Below, piece by piece: positions 23,601 to 35,600 of a stretch of 64,000 bases of DNA (position 1 is its first letter; every line of letters starts with the position of its first letter). Below the pieces are notes generated by a model, which had not been told where the DNA came from, did not search any database, and saw nothing but the letters and a program-made list of their open reading frames with translations. The translations under genes were made by a program, and so were the position numbers. Origin of the DNA: Tubiluchus corallicola. Its lineage: Eukaryota > Priapulida > Priapulimorpha > Priapulimorphida > Tubiluchidae. The stretch is from contig JAQGDQ010000381.1 in assembly GCA_030141605.1 (NCBI GenBank), positions 95,711 to 159,710 on the forward strand, read 5' to 3'.

Positions 23601-26600
23601 TCTTTCTAAGGTATGCCTTATCGTTAATCTCTATCCAAGGTATGCCTTATCGTTAATCTCTTTCCAAGGTATGCCTTATCGTTAATCTCTTTCTAAGGTA
23701 TGCCTTATCGTTAATCTCTATCCAAGGTATGGCCTGTCGTTAATCTCTTTCCAAGGTATGCCTTATTGTTAATCTCTATCCAAGGTATGCCTTATCATGA
23801 ATCTCTTTCCAAGGTAAGCCTTATTGTTAATCTCTTTCCAAGGTATGCATTATCGTTAATCTCTTTCCAAGGTATGCATTATCGTTAATCTCTTTCCAAG
23901 GTATGCCTTATCGTTAATCTCTTTCCAAGGTATGCCTTACCGTTAATCTCTTTCCAAGGTATGCCTTATCGTTAATCTCTTTCCAAGGTATGCCTTATCG
24001 TTAATCTCTTTCCAAGGTATGCCTTATCGTTAATCTCTTTCCAAGGTATGCCTTATCGTTAATCTCTTTCCAAGGTATGCCTTATCGTTAATCTCTTTCC
24101 AAGTTATGCCTTATCGTTAATCTCTTTCCAAGGTATGCCTTATCGTTAATCTCTTTCCAAGGTATGCCTTATCGTTTATCTCTTTCCAAGTTATGCCTTA
24201 TCGTTAATCTCTTTCCAAGGTATGCCTTATCGTTAATCTCTTTCCAAGGTATGCCTTATCGTTAATCTCTTTCCCAGGTATGCCTTGTCGTTAATCTCTT
24301 TCCAAGGTATGCCTTGTCGTTAATCTCTTTCCCAGGTATGCCTTGTCGTTAATCTCTTTCCAAGGTATGCCTTGTCGTTAATCTCTTTCCAATGTATGCC
24401 TTATCGTTAATCTCTTTCCAAAGTATGCCTTATCATGAATCTCTTTCCAAGTTATGCCTTATCGTTAATCTCTTTCCAAGGTATGCCTTATCGTTAATCT
24501 CTTTCCAAGGTATGCCTTATCGTTAATCTCTTTCCAAGGTATGCCTTATCGTTAATCTCTTTCCAAGGTATGCCTTATCGTTAATCTCTTTCCCAGGTAT
24601 GCCTTGTCGTTAATCTCTTTCCAAGGTATGCCTTGTCGTTAATCTCTTTCCAATGTATGCCTTATCGTTAATCTCTTTCCAAAGTATGCCTTATCATGAA
24701 TCTCTTTCCAAGTTATGCCTTATCGTTAATCTCTATCCAAGGTATGCCTTATCGTTAATCTCTTTCCAAGGTATGCCTTATTGTTAATCTCTTTCCAAGG
24801 TATGGCCTGTCGTTAATCTCTAGGAACCAGAGCTGTGCCATTTCAGCTGAGCTCCAGTCGGTTTGTTTGTGCAGTCAACCTAGCCGATAAGAAACCCAGC
24901 ATTAGTCGGGCTAGCTGCTCAGTCATGGAAGTCGAACTAGCCCACATTTTTTCCGGCTGCGAAGATTTTTGCTTTTGCGATAATCATGTGACACTGCAAA
25001 TCACTGGTTGAAATATGGCAAACGCATTGCGAATTCGTGGTCAGATTATGCATGTGCTGGTAGAGATACTAAACTTTAGAAATTTTTGAACGAGAGCTGG
25101 TCAATTCAAAATTAAATCCACAAATAGGCAACGTTAGTCACACATATGGGATCATTTTGGTGTTTTGGTGCTGATTCATTGTAATCAAGATAAGAGTTGG
25201 ATTTAAATTATATTTGCAATAAATCCATTGCTTTCTTATAATGATAAAAAATTAATCTCTAATGCATTATTTGAATTTGTACATCAGCTTTTTTCTGTGA
25301 ATAAAAGCCACACAAATTATTTAAAAAATGTATCTCCATACCATAACAGTTAGCTAACAATTTATCATTTATTTAGTTAACTAACATTCGCAGCTACAGC
25401 TGAATTAGCTGATTTTTTTAAGCCTACTCAGCAGACTGATTTACTGTGTGAGTCTGCTGATGTAGTAGCAACAACTGACTCAGCTTCAGTCGACCTAGCT
25501 GATTTACTGTGTAAGTCAGCTGATGTAGTTGCAGCAGACTCAACTTCAGCCGAGCTAGCTGATTTACTGTATGAGTCAGCTGATGTAGTAGCAACTGACT
25601 CAGTTCAGTCGACCTAGCTGATTTACTGTGTAAGTCAGCTGATCTAGTTGCAACTGACTCAGCTTCAGCGGAGCTAGCTGATTTACTGTGTGAGTCAGCT
25701 GATGTAGTAGCAACTGACTCAACTTCAGCCGAGCTAGCTGATTTACTGTGTGTTAGCTAATATAGTAGCAACTGACTCAGCTTCAGTCGCGCTAGCTGAT
25801 TTACTGTGCAAGTCAGCTGATGTAGCAGCAAGTGACTCAACTTCAGCCGAGCTAGCTGATTTACTGTGTGAGTCAGCTGATGTAGTAGCAACTGACTCAA
25901 CTTCAGCCGAGCTAGCTGATTTACTGTGTGAATCAGCTGATATAGTAGCAACTTACTCAGCTTTAGTCGAGCTAGCTGATTTACTGTGTGTGTCAGCTGA
26001 TGTAGTAGCAACTTACTCAGCTTCAGTCGAGCTAGCTGATTTGCTGTGTGAGTCAGCTGATATAGTAGCAACTTACTCAGCTTCAGTCGAGCTAGCTGAT
26101 TTACTGTGTGAGTCAGCTAATGTAGTAGCAACTTACTCAGCTTCAACCGAGCTAGCTGATTTACTGCGTGAGTCAGAGCTGATGTAGTAGCAACTTACTC
26201 AGCTTCATTCGAGCTAGCTGATTTGCTGTGTGAGTCAGCTGATGTAGTAGCAACTTACTCAGCTTCAACCGAGCTAGCTGATTTACTGTGTGAGTCAGCT
26301 GATGTAGTAGCAACTTACTCAGCTTCAACCGAGCTAGCTGATTTACTGCGTGAGTCAGAGCTGATGTAGTAGCAACTTACTCAGCTTCAGTCGAGCTAGC
26401 TGATTTACTGTGTGAGTCAGCTGATGTAGTAGCAACTTACTCAGCTTCAACCGAGCTAGCTGATTTACTGCGTGAGTCAGAGCTGATGTAGTAGCAACTT
26501 ACTCAGCTTCAGTCGAGCTAGCTGATTTACTGTGTGAGTCAGCTGATGTAGTAGCAACTTACTCAGCTTCAACCGAGCTAGCCGATTTTGTGTGAATCAG

Positions 26601-29600
26601 CTAATGTAGTAGCAACTGACTCAGCTTCAGCCGAGCTAGCCGATTTACTGTGTGAGTCAGCTGATGTAGTAGCAAATGACTGAACTTCAGCCGAGCTAGC
26701 TGATTTACTGTGTGAGTCAGTTGATGTAGTAGCAACTTACTCAGCTTCAGTCGAGCTAGCTGATTTACTGTGTGAGTCAGCTGATGTAGTAGCAACTTAC
26801 TCAGCTTCAGTCGAGCTAGCTGATTTACTGTGTGAGTCAGCTGATGTAGTAGCAACTTACTCAGCTTCAGCCGAGCTAGCTGATTTACTGTGTGAGTCAG
26901 TTGATGTAGTAGCAAATGACTGAACTACAGCTGCTATTTATCTCTTCTGTTTTACCTTGCTGTATTTTTTCGAAAAAACTTTGCTTCGCTATGTTGTGTT
27001 ATGCACTGTATGTAAAGTAACATCATTTTTCCAATATTTCAGGCTTGATAAAAAGCCACCTATGCCATATCGAATCTGGTCTAAAAGACTAAAGGCTAAA
27101 GTCTCCCGGTGGTATAAAGTATTGAAGGACAGAGGATACGACAAGCTGAAGGTATCCCATGTTGCCGTTACTTTGTTTTTCTTCAGTTTGTAATTTGAAT
27201 AACTACCAGCTGACCACACGTGTTATAAAGCACTAGTTTGTACTTATGATCTTGTAACATAATAGATCTTGCCTGTATTAAGTATTGTTATTTGGAAACG
27301 TCTTAAAAGTTTTATTTTTATTTGTGCCATTTGTGTTTTGCTTTTTCAGTGCAGCTGAGTTTCGAGTCACTTAATTTTTTTGCATTAAATAGGGTATATT
27401 TTCATACTCCTGACACTCTTGTTTGAAAATTTATACACTTTTGAAGATATACTCTAAATCAGTGTTTGCCATGCTTAGGATCCTGACCCAAACTTGCTTG
27501 GAATGCATCTGTCTTTTGTGGGCAAAAAAATTTAAAAAGACTACTCTTTTTAGCGTTTACGGTTTCTTGAGGACATTTGAGCAAATCAAACATGTATTGT
27601 CAAACAAGCAAATATTTTGCTTGTCAAGTATGGGCTTGCAGTTGCTTTATCTGTTAAAGAAGTATTTTAAGTTCAAATAATCTCAAGACTATAATATCGC
27701 ATCATATTGATATTAATCTAATTGTTAAGAATAAAAATTGTAGGTAAGGCAGTGTTTATTTGGCTTGTGCACACATTTTTTTATTATTATTATTATTATC
27801 ACATTCAGTACAATATATAAAGCACATAGTGACATCAAAATTATTACATATACTATATTAAATTGTTATGTTTCATATCATAAAATAATAATTGTACTGC
27901 AGTGGGCTAGAGAAGCAAAGGCTTGTATAAGCCCACTGTCATGTGAACCCGATAAGAAAAAAGAATGGATGAGTGAACAAAAAAAGAACCGGGAGAATGG
28001 TTAGATCACACAGGAAAGGTAGAAGGATGTGTTAGTGGAAATGGTAGAAAAAAGATAACAGATTGCGCTATGTTGACATCAGCTCTAGAGAATTATCAAT
28101 GATGCCTTGTTGTGCATAATCTGTACCAGGATTGTGGTATGACTGCTGCACATTCAAAATAAAAGATCAAGCTTGGACAGTAGTACGTCCAATAGGGCAC
28201 GAAAATAGGGTGTTATCACACCAGATATCTGGTTTATATTGCATGTATGTGGCTTCATGTGAAGGTTCCATTTGAAGCCATTTTGTCAGCAGTCTGATAC
28301 CAAATCCCGAGATGTGAACACTGACCAATTCACTATCAGAACAGCAATATAATGTTAGAGTTGTTACCAGACTATCAACTGAGTGATTGAGCAAAAAGAA
28401 ATTCTAAGAAAATTATTTATGTTTCTCTTTAAATTTTGATCTTTGTGTTTCTTGCAGGCTTCACAGAAGTTTGGCTTTGATCCAAGAATCTTTGACGTAT
28501 TAGGTAGAAATTTAATTTCTCACTATACTGCTTCTTAAACTTTTCCTATGAAAACTACGGTAAATTGCGTATAACTTAACCCGTTATCTCGAATTCCTTC
28601 GTATCTCGAACAAATCTCATAGAGCGAATTTTCCATTTCAGTTCTCTTTTTAACAAACACCGTGTAACTCAAAATCTGTAACTTGAACTATCGCGTAACT
28701 CAAACCAAATAAATAAGAATATAACTATAATTACCTCGCTTATTTCGAGCAACCTCTCAAGTGAAAAATCTTATGTGAAACTGTGCATCGCATTACGATT
28801 TCAGCAAAAATGCTAAGATTTCTTGCGTTACCTTAGCAAAGCGCTGAACACAATATGACTTAACAAACGTGGTTTAATGTAGATCACAACATTATTATTG
28901 CTGAACTCTATTAACTATGCCTCTCAAACTACAATAGAGATGGACCTGTTATTTTATTTTTGATTATTCGTAAAAACTGTTGTTTGATATTTGATTAAAG
29001 GCTCAGTTTGTCATTTTCACAGGCTGTAGTCTTACTAACAGACTGTCCAGCATTGATGAGTGACTCAATCTTGTTTTCTTACGAATATTATCTAACTCAT
29101 ACCCTCGTATAATCGAACAATTTTTCCGGGCATAGGAGAATTGTGCTGTATTGTGTTTGTACCATGTTTTGTACTGTGCTTTGTACTATGTTCTGTACTG
29201 GGTTTTGTACTATGTTCTGTACTATATTTCGTACTGTTTTTTCAATTAAGAACTGCATGGCATAGTTTTAGTTTTTTTACCTAGCCTAGTGTAATTGAGG
29301 ACAGATCCAGACTTACGTTTAACTTTACATACCTAAGCTTAAGACGTGCTTTCCAATTATTGGTCTTGGTAAAATTTGACCCTAGCAAATGCACTCAGTC
29401 CTTGGGTTAATACTATTATACTCATTTTCTATGCAAACTTTTTACTGACCTAGGACTACAGCCTAGCAAATGCACTCAGTCCTTGGGTTAATACTATTAT
29501 ACTCATTTTCTTTGCAAACTTTTTACTGACCTAGGACTACAGCCTAGCAAATGCACTCAGTCCTTGGGTTAATACTATTATACTCATTTTCTTTGCAAAC

Positions 29601-32600
29601 TTTTTACTGACCTAGGACTACAGCCTAGCAAATGCACTCAATCTCTGGGTTAATACTATTATACCCATTTTCTTTGCAAACTTTCTACTGACCTAGGACT
29701 ACAGCCTAGCAAGTGCACTCAATCTCTGGGTTAATACTATTATACTCATTTTCTATGCAAACGTTTTACTGACCTAGGGCTATAGCCTAGCAAGTGCACT
29801 CAATCTCTGGGTTAATACTATTATACTCATTTTCTTTGCAAACTTTTTACTGACCTAGGACTACAGCCTAGCAAATGCACTCAATCTCTGGGTTAATACT
29901 ATTATACTCATTTTCTATGCAAACGTTTTACTGACCTAGGACTACAGCCTAGCAAATGCACTCAATCTCTGGGTTAGCACTATTATACTCATTTTCTTTG
30001 CAAACTTTTTACTGACCTAGGACTACAGCCTAGCAAATGCACTCAATCTCTGGGTTAACACTATTATACCCATTTTCTTTGCAAACTTTCTACTGACCTG
30101 GTGTACAATACAAGTCAGAAAATTTGTACGTTGTCATGTCGTCTCTGATTTTTTGATTTAGGTTTCACAAATCCTCTAGAGCAGTGTGAATTCCATGAAC
30201 TGTCTTACATGCAGAGAGTTTGGATAGTGAAATGTCTCTGTGATTATTGTTTGGTAAGTGCTGTACAATTGTTATGTACCCTCGTCGGTACCCTCAACCG
30301 TGTTTTCTTGTTTTTATTAACCCGTAGTAAAGTACAGTAAACGAGGTCTTTGACTGTTTAATAATTAACTGGTTCATCAAATCGATTCGGATTTTTGTGG
30401 TAGAATTTTATCATATTTTTCATGCAGTTACATCTCAAATTGCTTGATTATTTTTTATTTAATTTTTTTTTAAATTTTCAAATTTGTTAATTTCTTTGTT
30501 TATTTCTCTTTATTTGAATTTTTCGTAGATATTCAACTTTTACTGTTTTGCATCTTTTCTTTTAACACAAATTATGTTCTTACGTTGATCAAATTCAATA
30601 ACAAGTGAACAGCTTTCGGTAGCTGCAGTTGTTTTTGCGTTGAATTAATATTTTTATTAACTCCTTCAAGACTGTAAGAGTTTGCTGCATTTTGCCTGGC
30701 TTCATGAAAAACTGCTCTCACTAAGCAGCGATTACGTTGTATTTGATAATTTTTGTAGGTTTTTACTCCTCACACAATGGACTTTCATACAAAATTATAT
30801 ACGAAATGCCTTTGCTTACCTTAGACAAATTAAAAATCTATTTTTGGCAAAGAAATTGAAAAAATCTTTCAGTAACTGCAGTGTTTGCACTGTAACAATG
30901 TACAGTATCACTTGTGTCAAATCAGCTAATGTAGAAAATTTCATCTACCCAGACAGAACACTCTGATAAACTTTGGACTCAAGTCTACTCTATATTTAAG
31001 GAGAAATTTCTGTTAAAAGATGAAAGAACCTTAATTTCTCCTTGCCTGATTGGTTGGTATTTGCTCAAACTCTGTACAGCAGAAATTTTCTTGGGCTGTA
31101 GTAGGCAGGTGGTCAGTAAAATAGCGTGTACGCTCACGCAAGTGCACACCAGACCAAGCTACTCAATTGGCTAAGTTAGAGCGCCGGAAGAGGGCGTGTT
31201 TTTCTTAAATTTATCCAAATAAATCGCTTATAAATGCCTAAACAAATAGCATAATTAGATAGCCGAGATTCTCCTGAATAGAACAGTACCTAATTTGTAA
31301 TCATTTAGTTATGTCTGTGCTGATACAGTAGCATAAAAGTCATACTTCTTATAAGACGTATTTTGAATGGTGTGGTCCTGAAGGAGTTAACCTAATTTCA
31401 TTCATTTAAACGGAATATGTTATAATCTGTTTCCACTGTTAAACTGTCATGATTAGGAGTTAGCGAGTACACTCATAAAAACCCCAGATTTTTCAGCAAG
31501 ATAATTGCCGATTAAGGATTTAAATTTTGCTATGGCTGATGCAGCAATCATCATGGCAGGCAGGTTATTCCATTGTTCACAACTCTCACAGAAAATGAAT
31601 ATTTATGACCGCTCTTTAAACAGTTTTAAAGCATGTCTTCTACTTTAATACCAAACAACTGAATTAAATAATTTTTCAGCCAAAGTATTTTCTTTTTTAA
31701 TCAGTATTTTATAAACCCCAGTAGGATCACCACGGTGTCTTATTAATTCAGGCATCTTCAAGTTACAATACTTCAATCTCTCTAAATATGTCAGATTTTT
31801 ACAACATATATGATCTATAAGATAGAATGAATGTATAAAATTATAAAATTTTTCGTGCTCAGGAACACCACGTGTCTGTTTACGATGCCATTGCCGCGTG
31901 GGACTTGCCGGACCAGAGGGAGCTAGTGCTCGGCAATGACGAACGCGGAAACACGTTTATTCATTTTCCGCAGTTTTGCGGAGACTGTCTGCGAGTGTAC
32001 AAGCAGAGTTACATCCCGGAATCCGCCGGAGAACCGGAAGCGAGGCGACACTGGCTAGCCGATCTGTGCGGAGAGGCAGTACCGGAAGAGCCTGTAAGCA
32101 CGTATATTAAATTTAAAGACTTTCTTCACTTGTTAAAAATAAAATTTCCCGAATATTTGTTGAGGTGTAGTGGCTTCTTTAGCATGGAGTGTAGTGGCTT
32201 CCATAGAGTGTAGTGTAGTGGCTTCCTTAGAGTGGGGTGTAGTGGCTTCCGTAGAGTGGGGTGTAGTGGCTTCCGTAGAGTGGGGTGTAGTGGCTTCCGT
32301 AGAGTGGGGTGTAGTGGCTTCCGTAGAGTGGAGTGTAGTGGCTTCCATAGTGTATAATGTAGGGCTTCTGTAGCATGGGGTGTAGTGGTTTCCATAGAGT
32401 GGGCTGTAGTAACTTCTGCAGCTTGGGGTGTAGTGTCTTCTGTAGCATGGAGTGTAGTGGCTTCCGTAGAGTAGGGTGTAGTGACTTCTGTAGCTTGGGG
32501 TGTTGTGGCTTCAGTAGAGTGGGGTGTAGTAACTTCTGCAGCTTGGGGTGTAGTGGCTTCTGTAGTGTGTAATGTAGGGCTTCTGCAGCTTGGGGTGTAG

Positions 32601-35600
32601 TGGCTTCTGTAGTGTGTAATGTAGGTCTTCTGTAGCTTGGGGTGTAGTGGCTTCAATAGTGTCTAATGTAGGTCTTCTGTAGCATGGGGTGTAGTGGCTT
32701 CAATAGTGTCTAATGTAGGTCTTCTGTAGCATGGGGTGTAGTGGCTTCTGTAGTGTGTAATGTAGGTCTTCTGTAGCGTAGGGTGTAGTGGCTTCAATAG
32801 TGTGTAATGTAGGGCTTCTGTAGCATGGGGTGTAGTGGCTTCCGTAGTGTCTAATGTAGGTCTTCTGTAGCTTGGGGTGTAGTGGCTTCTGTAGTGTGTA
32901 ATGTAGGTCTTCTGTAGCTTGGGGTGTAGTGGCTTCTGTAGTGTCTAATGTAGGTCTTCTGTAGCTTGGGGTGTAGTGGCTTCTGTAGTGTGTAATGTAG
33001 GTCTTCTGTAGCTTGGGGTGTAGTGGCTTCTGTAGCTTGAAGACTAGTTTTTTAGGTCTTATTATTTCTGGTTGAAGAGCAAAGTTACCTGCTAATCAGC
33101 TTTATTCTTGGTTTTATGAGCCTGTTGGTAAAGTAATGTTTCATAAGACTGCAAATCAGTTTAAAATTATTTCTGTTAGTTGGAAACTATGTTTAACTAT
33201 TGGTACAGTCTGACTGCCATTTTGCTAAGACAAATTTATTCCACAGATAAATTAAGGCATGTATAAGGAAAGAGATTGTATGATTATGCATGCCAACTGC
33301 TGCGAATAATTCTCGTTAAAAATAGTTTAACGAAACTATTTGTGTTTACAAAAACTACGGTAAATGTTATAGCAGGCATAGAAGGTTTATAAATGGCAAG
33401 CAGTTGAATGTCAATGGCAAGCAGTTGAATGTTAATGGCAAGCAGTTGAATGTCAATGGCAAGCAGTTGAATGTTAATGGCAAGCAGTTGAATGTTAATG
33501 GCAAGCAGTTGAATGTCAATGGCAAGCAGTTGAATGTTAATGGCAAGCAGTTGAATGTTAATGGCAAGCAGTTGAATGTCAATGGCAAGCAGTTGAATGT
33601 CAATGGCAAGCAGTTGAATGTCAATGGCAAGCAGTTGAATGTTACTGACAAGCAGTTGAATGTCAATGGCAAGCAGTTGAATGTCAATGGCAAGCAGTTG
33701 AATGTTAATGGCAAGCAGTTGAATGTTAATGGCAAGCAGTTGAATGTCAATGGCAAGCAGTTGAATGTTAATGGCAAGCAGTTGAATGTTAATGGCAAGC
33801 AGTTGAATGTTACTGGCAAGCAGTTGAATGTCAATGGCAAGCAGTTGAATGTTAATGGCAAGCAGTTGAATGTCAATGGCAAGCAGTTGAATGTCAATGC
33901 CAAGCAGTTGAATGTCAATGGCAAGCAGTTGAATGTTAATGGCAAGCAGTTGAATGTCAATGGCAAGCAGTTGAATGTTAATGGCAATAATTTGAATGTT
34001 CTCCTTGTGTTATCCATCTAGTAAATACAGTCAAGCCTCGTTATACTTCCCCTCCCCATAACGCCACCTTTGCTGTGACCCGATTCTCATAAATATAGGG
34101 AATGTCGACAACCTCTCCTACCGCCACCGCCAACGTATCTGCCGTGCCAAAAATCTATTTTACATGATAAATCTACCCCGTTATAACGCCAGCCAAGACA
34201 AAGTACAATGAATTACCCCTGAAAACAGCCATTGTGTTGTGAAAACAGTGACCTCTGAACAGAAAAACAATTATGGTGTCTAAATTAAGATTTAGGTTTT
34301 GTAGCAAGTGACTGTATGAAAGTGAATGTTGAGGTTTTGAGCAAGGAACGTCCATTTTAAGAGTACAAGAGTTGTGTAGCTAAGCGTCAGTACCAAACTG
34401 ATGTGAATGTAACGGCTGAAAGCTGTTCGACTCAAGGTCAAGTTATATTTGTCAGCTATTTATGGTCTTAATTATCTAGTAGTGTTGGATGCGTGGGTGG
34501 GCCATGTGGGTTCATATTCGGGGGGGGCAGTGGGTGCATATTTCTCTTACCAGGAGACAGCAGTATTTCACAATATTGCTACTCCACATTGTGTTACACC
34601 ACGCTGCCGTAGAACTACACCTACATTAATTTTGTTAATGCAACAGAAATGTACAGTATAACACATGTATCGTGTAGGTGTAATAATATTAGACTGTTTA
34701 TGAGATACTAAAATTAACTTGGAAACAAAATACAAGTTACAGACTGGAATGGCTTTGATATTTAATGAACCTCGCCCTACCACCAACCCCGCTAAAACGC
34801 CATATTTGGTGGTTCCCTACATGTGGAGTTATTCGTAGGCCTTAACTGTACAAAAGAAGTTGTGCAATTTTTAAGGGCATCTTCGTATTTCAGGGAATGT
34901 AATTCACTATCCTATGTTCATTACTGTGTTGAAGTGAATTGCAACTGAGTATGTTAATTAAACGTGTGGATATAAAGGAAGTTGACTGTTTTGGCTTTCA
35001 GGAAGAAGCTGTGGATGTCGTGAGCCCGTCTCCTTCGAAGTGTAGGAAGAGCAACCCCGTGATCGACTCACCGACGCTCTCACGTGTTAGACCAAGTCGG
35101 TTACGTCAGGTACAGTTGCTTTTACCTGTGTCTTAAATTTTGTCGTTTTCTTTACATATTTAGAGTAGGGCTGAGCATCAACTCGAACATTCGAATTTGT
35201 TTCGAAGGAGTTTTTTTCAGTTCAAATTTGATTCGAACCTAAAACTATAGATTTGAATAATTCAGCACTTCAATCACATAAGTTATTTATCATAAGTTCT
35301 TCAAACGACTGAAACATCATGCAATTAGTATAATTTAGCTGTGATTTCTATGCACAATTTTAAACAAATTATTAGTGATTATGCTGCAGAACAAAATCTA
35401 GCAATATGCATGATCTTTGTAAGACTAATTTATATTGGTTGCTCAAAAACTTGTTGGAAAATTTTTCAATCTTATTTCGAATTCCGAATCGAATTCGAGA
35501 TAATGAAGTTCGGTTCGATTCAAATTAGAAAGTCACAAATTCGATTCGAATTTTGCTTTCTGGTAGAGAACGCTCACCCCTAGTTGAAAGTCCTTGCACA

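Larger units (their letters stand above)
28458..32093 (+). other. Exons 9-11: WHIM/DDT-like module
   Basis: Exons 28458-28503, 30162-30253 and 31863-32093 join to FGFDPRIFDVLGFTNPLEQC, then HELSYMQRVWIVKCLCDYCL, then an acidic stretch with RELVLGNDERGNTFIHFPQF. An (M/L)..LC...L helix followed by LG.D..GN.Y..FP is the order seen in the WHIM motifs of DDT/BAZ-type chromatin remodelling proteins, where it supports helix packing with partner ATPases. The cysteines in CLCDYCL and FCGDCL are notable. The module is assigned from motif order and is less certain than the bromodomain. Confidence 0.6.

Noticed and set aside
25750-26915. Open frames of 104-145 codons on both strands
   Set aside because: Produced by the 60-bp repeat unit in intron 7.
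28167-28394. Minus-strand 75-codon frame in intron 8
   Set aside because: Looks like possible old retroelement sequence, but no motif is clear enough to name.
33367-34021. Overlapping open frames of 205 (plus) and 216 (minus) codons
   Set aside because: A 21-bp intronic tandem repeat without stops on either strand; no evidence of a gene.
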